A stretch of DNA of 64,000 bases from Neofusicoccum parvum (lineage: Eukaryota > Ascomycota > Dothideomycetes > Botryosphaeriales > Botryosphaeriaceae). Below, in pieces: positions 49,686-61,652 of this stretch (position 1 is its first letter; the number at the start of each line of letters is the position of its first letter). The translations under genes and the position numbers were made by a program. Where the stretch lies: contig CP087213.1 in assembly GCA_020912385.1 (NCBI GenBank), forward strand, positions 1,488,001-1,552,000, read 5' to 3'. Below the pieces are notes generated by a model. The model was given only the letters and a program-made list of their open reading frames with translations. It was not told the DNA's origin and ran no database searches.

Positions 49686-51073
49686 GGCTCCCTAGGCGGC
49701 ATTCTATCGCGTTTATATCCTGTGTCATAGAGAGCATAGTAAGGCGTTTGGGCGGGAACCGGCGCGCGACAGGGGCCAGGGCAAGCGAACCGCACGGTCA
49801 CGTGCGCTGCAAATGCGAACGGTGGAGAGTAAGGTTGCTGGAGTGAGGCGGCACGGGGGCGACCCCGGCTATTTGGAAGAAGCCGGCAGGCGAGCAGCCG
49901 GTAACTTGTAGTGTAGATACGATCATCAGATGACGCTCCAAACAAGCGTCGCGTTTGGGCCTTGGGTGACATGGCAGAGCGGAGCCGCAGAGGGCAGCGC
50001 GCGGCTGGGCCCAGGCTCGGCAGGCGATGGCGCTATCGCAGCTCTGAGATTTGAGCGCGCAGGGCGAGGGCAGCAGACGGGGCAGCAGACGGGGCAGCAG
50101 ACGGGGCAGAAAATCATCATTTCGCTACCTTGTGCGCGCCAGGCCGCTCGGGCCGCGCTGGGATGGCGCTTTGCGGCTGCTAAACACGTGGTGCAAGTGG
50201 GTTCCGAAGCGCCTAACCGTGACAAAGCGAGAGCCGGGCCCTCCGCTCACTGGCGCGGCGGCGTTGGGCGGTGTCGGGGCGCGGGCTAGGGCAGACGAAG
50301 GGGCGCGTGGAGGCTTGACGCTGTCTGGTGTTCTCGCCGGCGCGCTGGAGGCACGAAAAGCTTGGACGACGTCATCGCTGTCGGGCGCCTCTCACCGAGC
50401 GGACGGGACAGGCTCTGGCGCTGCGCAGCGGCCGCTATCCCAAAGCCACTAGCTGCGCGCCTCGATCCACGCACCAGAGCGTCGCCCGCCCGCGCACGCC
50501 TCCCATCGTGCGTGCCGTCGACGTGGGCTTAAGCGGGCACACGCTGGGGGGTGGCAAGCAGCCTAAGCGGGCCCCCCCTAGCTGCGACCTGGCGGCCGCC
50601 TTGCCCGGAGCAGCAGTCGAGTGCAGGGCAACGGCAGCAACCACAGCACCTTAGTCGCTGCTCTAAAGGCCGGTCCGGTGCCAGCGCCTCCTGCCCTCCG
50701 ACTCTGCTGCCGTGCTGCCCTGCGAATCGCCCCTAGAGCCCTTTGTCTTGGCCCCGCGCGGCTTGTTCAGCCTCGCCGGCCTCGTTTTCCCGCGCATTCG
50801 TGCACACCCGGCGCCCGAGAGTGCGTTGCTGGGTTGCGCAGCCGACCCTTTCTACGTCATCGTCTCGCACCGCTGTCCCTTTGAGACCTTGCGTCTCGCG
50901 CATTCTTCCGCCGCGCACCTCGCCCGGCGATCGCCTGCCTGCCCGCCACCAAGTTTGTCCGCGAGCAGCGTTACTCTGATGTGGTCTCCGCGCAGCATTG
51001 GTCCTCCATCACACGCAGCTCCATTCGTTCGGCGTCCCCAGAGCAGCGGGCGGTGGCAGGAGACGGGGACGAG
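49686..51073. other. intergenic upstream of hybrid histidine kinase
   Basis: About 1.4 kb, GC-rich, with a 12-bp tandem repeat at 50068-50109. Frames stay open by composition only. It should hold the promoter and long leader of the histidine kinase; the frame of that gene is open for 31 codons before its first ATG. Confidence 0.45.
50068..50109 (+). repeat. 12-bp tandem repeat GGGCAGCAGACG
   Basis: Three and a half exact copies of GGGCAGCAGACG in the presumed promoter of the histidine kinase gene. Minisatellite-like. Confidence 0.9.
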
Positions 51074-54000
51074 ATGATCAGAAAATCCCCACCACCATCG
51101 CCGACAACTGCTTCCGCTCTCGACAGCGCCGCATCTGAGCCCTCGCCCGCCCACCCGCCAGCGCACCCCGACGCCCGCGACCGCCACCCCGACAGTACTC
51201 CGCCGCAGCGCCCGGTGCTGCAGCACTCCTCGCTCGCGCCTTCCGCAACCGATGAAACGCCTACGTTGAACGCTCGCCGTGGCCCGCCAGCGTCGACCGA
51301 CGCTCCCGCCGCAGACTCTGCTCCCGCGAGCAATGCTGATGCTGCCGCAACGGTCGACCACAGCGTGACCATGCCCCCAGGGTTGGCGACAACCGCCAAA
51401 CTGCCGCCACCGCAAACCGCCGCCGAGCTGGATCGCCTGAAGCAGGCGGTCCATGCAAAAATGGTCCTGAGTCAGCAGCGCGCCAAGCTGGGCAGCATGG
51501 GCGGTGCTCCTCCTAGTCCCAAGTCCATGGGTTCCCGGAGGGTGTCTCCGATCAAGGAAGAAGCCGCAGATGCAATCTCGCCGTCGCTGGACGCTGCATT
51601 TAGCAGCCCCATGCCTACTGGCTCCATAACCACCTCCACCGAATCTACCGAATCGTCCAAGACCATCCGCGGCAGCGTTCCTGCGACCCCCGCCCAGATG
51701 CCCTTGCGCACGCCCTCGTACCCGTTCCCGTATGTTCCTGGCACTCCGCGAACTTGGTCCTCTTCGTTTCATCAGCCTTTTACGACTCTGTCCCCTACTG
51801 TCAGCGCCATCAATGTGAGGGAAAACGACACTCCGCGGGACAGGCAATTGTCGAGCGTCAGCACGCCGTTGGTCTCTGCCGCTTCCTTTATGCCTTCAGG
51901 AGCCGCCTTGCAAAATGCAGAAGATCCTCAATATCCATCGCCGAACTTGTACGATTTAACATTGCTTTTGTCTTCAGAGCCGGGTTTGGAGGCATGGTGG
52001 AAAGTGGTTACGAACATCATGAAGGAATGGTACGGAGCAGAGAGGGTTACACTGGCCGTGCCAGCGGATCCAACGGATATCGAAAATGTTCCGTGGGGTC
52101 AGAAGGCGTCGTACAATCTCATGGGTGCTTTCGACTCGGCCTCAACGACAAAGCCAATGGAACAACCTCAAGGGAAAGACTTCAAGATCAAAGAGACGAA
52201 AGTGAAGGATTTCAAACACGAACATGTGGATCTTCCTCAGCAACAGAACGAGCTCCCTTCTCGTAGGATACGCCCAAAGCTGGAGTCGCGGCATTCTTTC
52301 GCTGGGCACGAGCGGACAAGAAAGGACGACCAAAAGCCTACCGGGCCACTACCCCGACCGCGAGGCCCATTGAGGACTGCGAGCCACGCAACCCACAGTG
52401 ATCCGATGACTACGCAAAGGGATCCGCTACCCACAGAGAATCCTTCGCTCTTGCACCAACGCCTGAAGGAATCGACCTTCAGTGACCCGGATTTTTCGAG
52501 CCTTGGTGAGGATCAGCCCACAGGACCGTACAGCCAGGTTTTCTCGGTCCTTCGGGCGCTAGACCATGAACAGCAGGGTCTCATCGACAACTCTGGAATC
52601 AATCGTGTGCTCGAAAGGGGAAAACTGGTTACGCTTACCCGCGACTATTCTAGTGCCGACTCTCCACGAAGGGACTCAGGTTCTCACTCATCCAGAGCTT
52701 CGCAGAGCTCACCAGAAACGAAAAACTCCGCAATACGGCCACAGGCTACTCCGAAAGCGGCAAACATTCGAGCCCGAGCTGGCAATGCATCGCATTTCGC
52801 TAGCGAAGACTTTTACCACTTCAAGCTCCCTACCCAATACGAGGAGTATGAGCAGTATCCCAGTTCACCGTGGGCACAGTCACCAGCTCCTTCGCCTGCT
52901 ATTCAAGCCAATCAGAACGAGAACCCTTTCTTCGCGGCTGCAAATGTTGATGAGGAATCATTCAACCCAAGGGGTTCGAGTTCAGGTCCAGACTACTCTG
53001 CGCCCGTGGAGGCTATTGGCGTTGACAGAGCGAGCACCGTTACTCACCTTCCTCTAATTCATCCTATCTTGTCACAGGTGATGCAGCCATTCGAATCAGA
53101 TACTCCTGCTGAGACTCCTGCCGAGTCTCGCTTCTCTACCGTGTCCTCGGAACCGGCTGCCCCGAGGAAGGCACCGATAGCCATTCTGTCGATGCTGTCT
53201 CCGATGGTTCCGTACCCACAAAACCTAACACAATCACTGAAACTCATTGCCCCGCATCTCGCAACTACTTTTTCCAACGGCCTTCATTATTCGACGGCGC
53301 ATCGTACGGCAACTAGCGCACGTCACCGTCGTTATGGTTCAGGGCAGGATGTTTTTGGGGCGACATCAGGCGACACTGAAAGCCTTGAGGACTTGATAAA
53401 TCTCGATATTGACCAAATCAATGACTCAGCAACCGGGAGCATAACAAGTCCTTCAGAGTACTCTGTTCGATCGAAAAACAGCCCAGGCGGATCTATTGCT
53501 GGAACGCCGGGATGGGATCCCGCCACTTTGGGCTTCTCTTCCAGCAAACATTCCGTGGGCAACACCCCTGGTCACGTCCTCGGAAGTGAGGCAGTGGATA
53601 GTTACTTCGACGCAAAGAAAAGAACGGGCCCGAGCAGAGGAGATCCAACCCTTCGTCCTGCTGGTGGGACGCCACCTCCGATGGACGCAAGAACTCCTAA
53701 CAGCCGCAAAGTTGTCTCCATCATGCCCATGGACGAAGAGGAGGTGACACCAAAGTTAGACCAAGCCCCGACGAGCCAGCCTCAGACCAAGGATGGAAAG
53801 CAGCAATCAGGTGACGCGTTGAAGCCATCAGGCAGCCCTACGCGTGTCACATCGCCCCGCAGATTGAGCCTACACCTAAAATCAGATCAACAGAATCGTC
53901 CACACAGCGTTCTACACTCATACGGGGCCGATTTCAGCTCATCATTTCAGTCGCTACCTGCGGCCACGACCCCCGTGAGGACGCCCGGACCACAGTTCGG

Positions 54001-57000
54001 TCATGGACGGAGTATTTCACTGTCGGAAAGACAAGAAATGCCGCCCCCATCCGAGCGTCTCCTGAGAACTATCATCGATTCTTTGCCAGTCCAGGTGTTT
54101 ACTGCTGCTCCTTCAACTGGTGCCTTGACCTGGGTCAATACCAAGTTCTTGGTTTACCGCGGACAGGATTGTCGCCAAATCTTGCAGGAGCCTTGGGAAG
54201 GAATCCATCCAACTGACCGGCCTGAATACATGAACATGTGGGGTAGATGTTTGAGGACGGGCCAACAGTTCCAGCAAAAGGTCCGTGTACGGCGTTTCGA
54301 CGGCCATTATCGCTGGTTCTATGTTAGAGCTGCGCCTCTCAAGGATAAGCGGCAAAACATTGTTCACTGGATCGGAACCAATATGGACGTGCACGATCAA
54401 CACCTTGCAGAGATAAATGCGTCCAGGCAGCAAGAGACCGCTGCTTCGGAGGCAAAGTACCGCGCGCTGGCGAATTCGAGCCCCCAGATTGTCTTCGCTG
54501 TCAACAAGAGGAAAGGCATTACATTTTGCAACAGCCAGTGGTTATCCTATTCTGGACAGACAGAAGAGGACGCGTTAGGCCTTGGTTTCATGGACTACGT
54601 TCACCCCGAAGACATCGTCAAGTGCCGGCTCCCTGCCTTTGAAAAAGATGGAGAGACACCAAAGAACGTTCCACTATCAATGCCGTCTGATCTGAGGCGT
54701 TCTGCAGCAGTTTCCAATGAATCGTCCAATTCTGATGATTCCAGCGCCAGCAAGACAGTAACAAGTCCCGGTGGTTCGACCCCGTCAACTATACACATGC
54801 CCCAGACCAGACTCTCAAAGCTCGCAGATACTGGAATCCTCAAGGTCACCAGAGACTCGGATGGAAGACCATCGTACTCGACCGAAGTTCGCTTGCGATC
54901 AAAGGACGGCACGTACCACTGGCATCTTGTGAGAATTCTTCTTGCAGAGCCGGTCCTGCAGGGCGAAGAAGAAGAAGAGACGTGGTACGGAACATGTACG
55001 GACATTAATGATCACAAGCTTCTCGAGCAGACATTAAAGGAGACCATGGATGCAAAGTCCCGGTTCTTGAGCAACATGTCTCACGAGATCAGGACGCCAC
55101 TCAACGGCATTACCGGTATGGTCAATTTCCTCATCGACAGCAACCTCACTTCAGAACAGATGGAACACGTGAACATCATTCGAAACAGCACTGAAGGCCT
55201 CAGAGACTTGATCAATGACATCCTTGATCTTTCAAAGGTGGAGGCCGGCATGATCACTCTTGCAATGGACTGGATGCACGTTCGGTCGCTCATCGAAGAG
55301 GTCAATGATTTGACGTCCGCAATGGCGATCAACAAAGGCCTGGAGCTCAATTACATTGTTGAAGAGGATGTTCCCTCAATGGTCAAGGGCGACAGGTTCC
55401 GGATTCGCCAAGTATTGCTCAATGTTGTAGGGAACGCGATCAAGTTCACTCAGCGTGGAGAGGTCTTCGTGCGTTGCAAAATCGCAGGAGACCAGGAAAG
55501 TGTTGCCACAGGCAAGGAGTCGCTCGTCCAGTTTGACGTGATTGATACCGGGTCCGGGTTCACGGAAAAGGAAGCTGAATTCTTGTTCAAGCGCTTCAGT
55601 CAGATTGACGGTAGCAGCACTCGACAACACGGAGGTACTGGCCTTGGCCTGGCAATTTCCATGCAGCTGGTGGAGCTTCACGGTGGGAAGATGAAGGCAA
55701 GCAGTGTTCCTGGAAAGGGTTCCACGTTTACCTTCACAATCAAATTCACCCTACCCTCGAAGAGCGAACACCCTCCGCTTGAAGCTATCAGTCCTACTAT
55801 GACAACAGCGCCGCCACCGGAGGCTCTCGCTACGCTTTCTCCTTCGCCTGTTGAGACGTTGAAATCTCCAGCAGGTCAAACCGCTTCACCGAAACCTTCT
55901 TCCGCTTCATCATCAGCAAGCTCAGATCCTTCGGTCAGGACCGGCAGAACGAGTGTGCCGTCCACCAGATCGTCGACATCATCGTTCAGTTCCTCAGCCA
56001 ACCCTGCGAATATGAAATTGAGCTTGCCTGGCGCCGAAGGCCACAGCAGCTCGCGGGCAGCATCAGCAGAGTCTAGCACGTCCAGCGAAACCGTGGGTGC
56101 GCCGAGCTCCTCCATGTCGTCAACACGTACTCCGTCGCCTCTTGCTGCGCAACCTCCCATGTATTCAATCCTGGTCGTTTGTCCTTTGGATATGAGTCGC
56201 GACGCAACCGTCAAGCACATCGAAATGACTTTGCCAAAGGCGGTGCCCGCACAAATCACCGCCAGGGCGTCAGTTGATGAATGCCGAAAGATGATTGGAG
56301 GTGATGATCCTGTTATTTTCACGCACGTTGTGCTTGTTCTGCACGATTCAAAGGATGTCATCGAGTTCATTGATCAAGTGTTCCATTCACAGCCCCATTT
56401 CGCCACCTCGGTCATTATCATCTCGGACTTGGTCCAGAAACGCGAAGTCATGGCCGAAGCTCAATCCCACGACTATGACAAGCTGATCGAAGACCGCCGT
56501 CTGCGCTTCATCTTCAAACCTCTCAAGCCGTCCAAGTTTGCCGTGATCTTTGATCCGCGGAAAGAGAGGGAAATTAGTACGGACCGAAATGAGAACAGCG
56601 CGCAGCAAGTGGCTGTCAATCAGAAGGCGGTGTTCGATGACATGAAGCATCGACTAGGAAACAAAGGGCATCGGGTGCTCCTGGTCGAAGACAACAAGAT
56701 CAACCAAACCGTGGGTTCCGCGCTTTTACTATGTGCAAATTTGTTGGCTCATGCTTTCTGCAGGTGCTCTTGAAATTACTCGGCAAGACTTCAATCAACG
56801 TCGAGACTGTGCTTGACGGAGTCGAGTGTACCGACAAGGTGTTTTCGATGGACCATGGGTACTATTCCATCATATTGGTAAGCATTGTCGAGGAGGTCCC
56901 TTTTATACTTTAGGCTGATAGAGATCAAAGTGCGATCTTCACATGCCCAACAAGGACGGATACCAGACCTGCAAGGAGATACGTAGGTGGGAGAAGAAGA

Positions 57001-57200
57001 ACAAGTACCCACATCTGCCGATCATCGCATTGTCGGCCAACGTCCTGGGAGACGTATACTCAAAGTGCGTAGAAGCCGGGTTCAACTCATATGTGACGAA
57101 GCCGGTGGATTTCAAGGAGCTCAGCGCGGTAATGACTCGATTCCTGGATCCCAAGGATCCATCCAAACCTCACGAATTCATGCGGCCGCGCAAAGAGTAG
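51074..57200 (+). CDS. hybrid histidine kinase (PAS-PAS-HisKA-HATPase-REC)
   Basis: Three exons (51074-56710, 56764-56877, 56931-57200) encode about 2006 aa. Residues 1-290 are disordered. NLYDLTLLLSSEPGLEAWWK and RVTLAVPADPTDIENVPWGQ begin a GAF-like sensor region whose end (KAPIAILSMLSPMVPYPQNL) comes about 390 residues later, after a long low-complexity insert. Two PAS domains follow (about 995-1110, 1125-1300), then HisKA with phosphoacceptor His1337 (MSHEIRTPLNGITG), an ATPase domain with DTGSGF and GGTGLGL, a Ser-rich linker, and a C-terminal receiver (RVLLVEDNKINQTV, Asp1919 in CDLHMPNKDG, Lys in YVTKPVDF). The kinase should autophosphorylate on His and pass phosphate to its receiver, then to a phosphotransfer protein. 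I would compare it first with the DCC-1/Dhkk-like class, at low certainty. The start is the first ATG of the frame; the upstream codons start with GTG. Confidence 0.92.
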
Positions 57201-58443
57201 GAGGCGACATTTCTGGAATCTGGACCGGGCCAAAAGGTGGAAAAGGCGCGCAATCAGAGCCAGCTTTGCATAACGAAGCGAAAAAACGAACCGGCGTAAT
57301 TGGATTTGGGAGGGAGCAACACAGGACGATACCGAGGTGCATGCAAGCAACATGCCTCACCCGATACATGCGGAATGGATAGGCCATCAGTCGTCCCTCA
57401 TTTCTAGGCTTTCCTGCCTGGGCTTTCAGGTTTTTGTTTTTTCTTGCTGTCTTTTCGTTCGACACGAAATTGCATTTTCGAGAGCAAGGGCGGGCTTATT
57501 TTGGAATGGAGTAATGTTTAGGCTACGGCATCACTATACCGGCGAACTGGGTGGAAGGGAGAGCCTGACGGCTCAGGCAGGTACAGTACACGACCAGGGT
57601 ATATTCGTGCAGTGCAGCGGTATAGCGTGGTGTTTTTCTTTCTACATGACGAGCTACGGCTGCGGGTGCGGACTTAAAAAGAAAAGACCGGGGGGTGGTC
57701 AGGGCAGGCGCGCGGTGTCGTTGTTTTGCGGGGAGAGGTGGCAACGGGGACTGGAGGCCGGCACTTTGCCTGATTTTTCTCTTCGTCGACGGGGCGCGAC
57801 CTGTATTATACCACGTAGCAGCAGGGCGAGAGCAGAGCGAGAGATGGCCAAGAAGAACCTGCAAAGCTGCGGCCAATCTCGTCACCGGTGAGGGCGTGCG
57901 CGCAGAGTCCGCGGCGGAGGGGCCAAGGCCACACAGCGCGAGCGTGCGGCTGTGCTTCCCTTCCTTTTTTAGCCGGCCCAAGCCCACTCGCTGGGGCCTT
58001 GTCGTATTGTCTCATCCCGCACGAGCTACTCTCCAGTAAGCTTGGCTATCGCTCATCACCCTCCGCCTCGGCCCTGGCTGTGCTGGCCACAACACACTGC
58101 ACACACACTCCAGGGCGCAGCGCAGCGGGGCTTCACGTCGTGCAGAGCCGCACTTGTTCGCCCGCTATTCTTGGGCCTGGTTGGTCGCGCGCATCGCTGC
58201 TTCAGTCGTGTGATCGCCCGCCCAAAGCGATCCAGAACGGTTTCATCACCACTGCTGTCGCTTGCCTCTGGCGCCCGGGTGCCAACACTCCCCGTCCGCT
58301 CCATAACCACCTGCTCCCCTTCCCAGCCCGCCGCGAAACGACCCAAGCGATCGCCCGCGGCCTTTTCGCAGGCCAAGTCGCACTCGCGCATTCCTTGTCC
58401 ACCTCGCAACCACCTCCGTCATCCTTCCTAACCGCTGCCGCCC
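57201..58443. other. intergenic between histidine kinase and FKBP-STIMATE gene
   Basis: About 1.24 kb between two plus-strand genes. The first part fits a 3' UTR; the last ~450 bases are C/T-rich, as in many fungal promoters and leaders. No supported gene. Confidence 0.45.
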
Positions 58444-60054
58444 ATGCGGCTCCCACGCGCCCTCTCCGCGGCGCCCTCGTCGCTCTGCCTCCTCGCCCTC
58501 CCGCTCCTCGCGCGGCAGGCCCTCGCCGCCGACGACCTCGACATCAAGGTCACGAAGCCCGTGTCGTGCTCGCGGAAAACGCACTCGGGCGACAGGATCG
58601 AGGTGCACTACCGCGGCACGCTGCAGAGCGATGGCAGTGTCTTCGACGAGAGCTACAAGCGGGGCAAACCCTTCGCTTTTACATTAGGTGCAGGCCAGGT
58701 CATCGAGGGCTGGGATGAGGGGCTGTTGGACATGTGCATCGGCGAGGGCAGGAAACTGACCATCCCGCCTGAGATGGGATACGGCAAGAGTGGCAACGGC
58801 CCTATTCCCCCATCCTCGACCTTGAGTATGTGTTTCACAGCCTCCAGCTTTGGTGCTCGCTTCTCTTGCTAATCTGTGGCCAGTCTTTGAGACGGAACTC
58901 ATGGGTATCGCGGGCGTCGATCCAGACGCTGAACCATCAAGCCCTCCGCCGGACCCCCCACCACCCCCGCCGCATTCGGAAGACGAGCAGCACGGAGGCA
59001 AGGGCGGGCCAAAAGACCACCCGCCGGAGGGAAATGGCGAGTGCCGGCTACTCGGTCCCTTTGCGCTGCTGATTCAGGGCGCACTGGGAGCGCTGGCTCT
59101 GCTATCGCTGGTGTGGAAGAGATACCGCGAAAGGCCAAGACGGCCGCTCAAGGTCTGGTCATTTGATGTTTCAAAGCAGGTCGTTGGTTCCATGATGCTG
59201 CATCTGGCGAACCTGTTCATGTCGATGCTTTCTTCAGGCGACTTCAAGATGGCGGCAGAGGAGAGACTGGAGAAGCACAAGCCTGGATTTGCGCAAGACA
59301 AGGACATGCCGAACCCATGCTCCTTTTACCTCCTTAATCTCGCAATCGACGTAAGTCAGCACCTCGCTTCAACTTGAGGGTATTGTTTCTAACGAAATCA
59401 CAGACCACGATCGGCATCCCCATTCTCGTGGGACTCCTTCGCGTCCTGCATGCCCTGTTCCTTAAAACGCCGATCGCCAACCCGCCCGAGTCGATCAAGT
59501 CGGGCCATTATGGCCAACCGCCCCGTGCGACGTGGTGGCTCAAGCAGTGCTTCATCTACTTCCTAGGCCTGTTCGGCATGAAGTTGTGTGTCTTCATCAT
59601 CTTCCAGCTGCTGCCGTGGCTGGGCTGGGTTGGCGACTGGGCGCTACGTTGGACGGAAGGCAACGAGGCGGTGCAGATCGCGTTCGTCATGCTGATCTTC
59701 CCACTTGTCATGAACGCCATCCAGTACTACATTATCGACAGCTTCATCAAGGACGCGGCTGGCGGCGAAGGGCACAACCAGCTCCACTCGGGTGATGCGT
59801 CGGAAGACGACGAGGAGCGGAGGCATTTAAGGGACAGCTTGGACAGCGACAGTGACGACGACTATTCTTCGGGCAGGCAGAGCGTTGAACCGAGGAAGAG
59901 GCCCAGCCGGATCAACACCCACGACGTGGCGTTGAAGGAGGCGAACCCCACGCCGCTGCCGCAGTACGACCCGAGTATAGAAGCGTCGAGCTCGAGCAGC
60001 CCGCGCAGCACGAGAAGCGGGACTTCCGAAAGTAAAGAGTTGGGACGGAGATAA
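58444..60054 (+). CDS. fusion: secretory FKBP prolyl isomerase + STIMATE/TMEM110-type membrane protein
   Basis: Three exons (58444-58825, 58884-59350, 59404-60054) encode 499 aa. Residues 1-28 are a signal peptide. Residues ~34-138 are a complete FKBP domain with the drug/substrate pocket residues in place: Tyr56, Phe67-Asp68 (SVFDES), Phe79, Val86-Ile87-Trp90 (QVIEGWDEG), Tyr113, Phe129 (IFETELMGI). A Pro/acid/Gly linker (139-178, with a seven-residue Pro-rich run) leads without stop into [36 protein letters not shown], the two long hydrophobic regions around 270-350 and [17 protein letters not shown], the STIMATE (TMEM110/vacuolar membrane protein) family. The tail (400-499) is disordered and acidic then Ser/Arg-rich. 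These are normally two separate genes. The 467-nt middle exon carries both the last FKBP strand and the first STIMATE helices in one frame. Human STIMATE regulates STIM1 at ER-plasma membrane contacts. Confidence 0.85.
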
Positions 60055-60869
60055 AGGTACAAATCTGGCGGCGTTGATGGTTCAGACACATTGATATCAT
60101 TATCTACAAAGGCGGAGTGTTGTGCGTTTGTCTTTCTTTCGCGGTGTAGAAACATGGTCGGGGGGTTTGTTGCGCTTGGTTGGTTCGCTTTGGTGGCAGT
60201 CTTTATGAAAGCATGATGCATTTTGCTCGTTTCGCTCTACTGGCAGCATTTTCCCTCTCTCATGTACATGTGTTGTGTGGTGCTATTGGCTTTTTGTTGT
60301 TGTTGTCTCTTCTTCCTCCGCCTACTTACCTTATCCTCTCCCTCTCCTAGAGTCGTATGCGCCGTGTGTACAGAAATGAAGCACAACAGTATGAAATAAG
60401 TGTCATCCTCTAGACTCCCTGCTCCTTGTGGTGCCGTAGGTCTCTTAGAACGGATGACTTCAGCCAGGCCTCACACCAGCATTGCTACTCACCAACCGCC
60501 ACGGCTCGGAGGTGTCACACATCCATCCCCGCCGTGATCTCCCAGAATACTGAGCCTAATGGGACGGGAGGATGATACATGTACCTAGACCACAAGCTCC
60601 CTCACCACAACTAGGACGGTCTAAGGGTGAGAAGGCGGCAGTTTCGTGATTGGCCAACTCGAGGGAGACTGGTGCAGAACTGAACACCCTCCCTTCGACT
60701 ACCCACGGGGTCATGAAACACTTTCTGAGAGGACGTTGTACAGCAAGACCGAGAAGTTACTGGAAGTTACTGAAAGTTGAATGGATTGGTATATGCAATT
60801 CCGCCCTCACTGCTTGATCTCATCTGCTCATGGCTTCACCGGGCGTTGTATCATCAAAAGACTCCTCCC
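60055..60869. other. convergent 3' intergenic region
   Basis: About 0.8 kb between the FKBP-STIMATE stop and the tubulin-cofactor stop, with T-rich stretches near 60240-60340, consistent with two 3' UTRs. No gene recognised. Confidence 0.5.
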
Positions 60870-61334
60870 CTAAGCGCTTTCCCTGATGGCCGTCTTTGCG
60901 CTCGCAACAGTCTCCTTCGCCTTGGTGACCTCGTCGGTGGCAGCGTCGCCGCCGACATCCTTGTTGGCCTCCTACACGACGTAAGGAAACGCACGGCTGA
61001 AAGTAGATTCCGAGAGACTTACGAGCTCATCCTCAAGCTTGGCAAGAGCGTCCTTGATCTTCTGGCGGAGGGCGGGGAGGACGTTCTTGGTCTCCTCCAG
61101 AGCTTGACGCTAAGACAAGGCAAGAGAATCAGATATGCTGCAACGGCCAGCAGGCAGGCGGCGGGGACGCACCTCTTGCTTCAACTGGTACTCGGCATTC
61201 TCGTCGCCGGTGCTGCCTTCGAGCTTCTTGATGCGAGCCTGCTGCTGCTCGAGCTCCTTGTGGTAGCTGGCCTCTTCCTTGACGAGGCGGACGACGGAAG
61301 AGGTGGCGACGGCAAGCTTGGACGGGGGCGCCAT
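60870..61334 (-). CDS. tubulin-binding cofactor A
   Basis: Three exons (complement of 60870-60971, 61023-61109, 61173-61334) encode 116 aa. The sequence is a three-helix coiled-coil protein: MAPPSKLAVATSSVVRLVKE, EASYHKELEQQQARIKKLEG, then EYQLKQE-RQALEETKNVLPA and LRQKIKDALAKLEDEL. This is the TBCA/Rbl2/Alp31 family, which holds newly folded beta-tubulin before it is passed to the alpha/beta assembly pathway. Both introns lie between codons. The C-terminal ~30 residues are a lysine/alanine/threonine-rich helix (EANKDVGGDAATDEVTKAKE). It is head to head with MCM4. Confidence 0.93.
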
Positions 61335-61652
61335 CTTTCTGTAGCCGCAGGGCGGTGGATGCTGCTGCTTGCGGGCAGTGCTTTCGGCAGAAGATATGAT
61401 GCAGCTTCTCCTGCCGGCGGGGTGGATGATTGGTGGGGCGGGCGGTGGGCGCCAAGGCCTGCAGCCCATTACCTTGCCGGTTCGGGCGAGCGCGCGACGC
61501 GCCTTGGACGCGGTCGCGGTCGCGTGCGGCAGTGCGTCGCCCGCGGCGCTTGGATCAGCCTCTGATTGCTGCCGAAACTTCCCAGAGTGCGCTTGTCAAC
61601 ACTCCATCCTCCGCAATCCTCCCTCCATCCTCCTCGCGACACCCCCGCCACC
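61335..61652. promoter_or_regulatory. bidirectional promoter TBCA / MCM4
   Basis: Only 318 bases lie between the divergent start codons of the tubulin cofactor and MCM4, so their promoters must overlap. No MCB-type ACGCGT was found; GCGCGACGCG (61489-61498) is near the middle. Confidence 0.55.

Noticed and set aside
58884..59050. Separate STIMATE start at the ATG near 59034
   Set aside because: That ATG is in another frame and stops after 12 codons; only the frame continuous with FKBP codes for the membrane domain.
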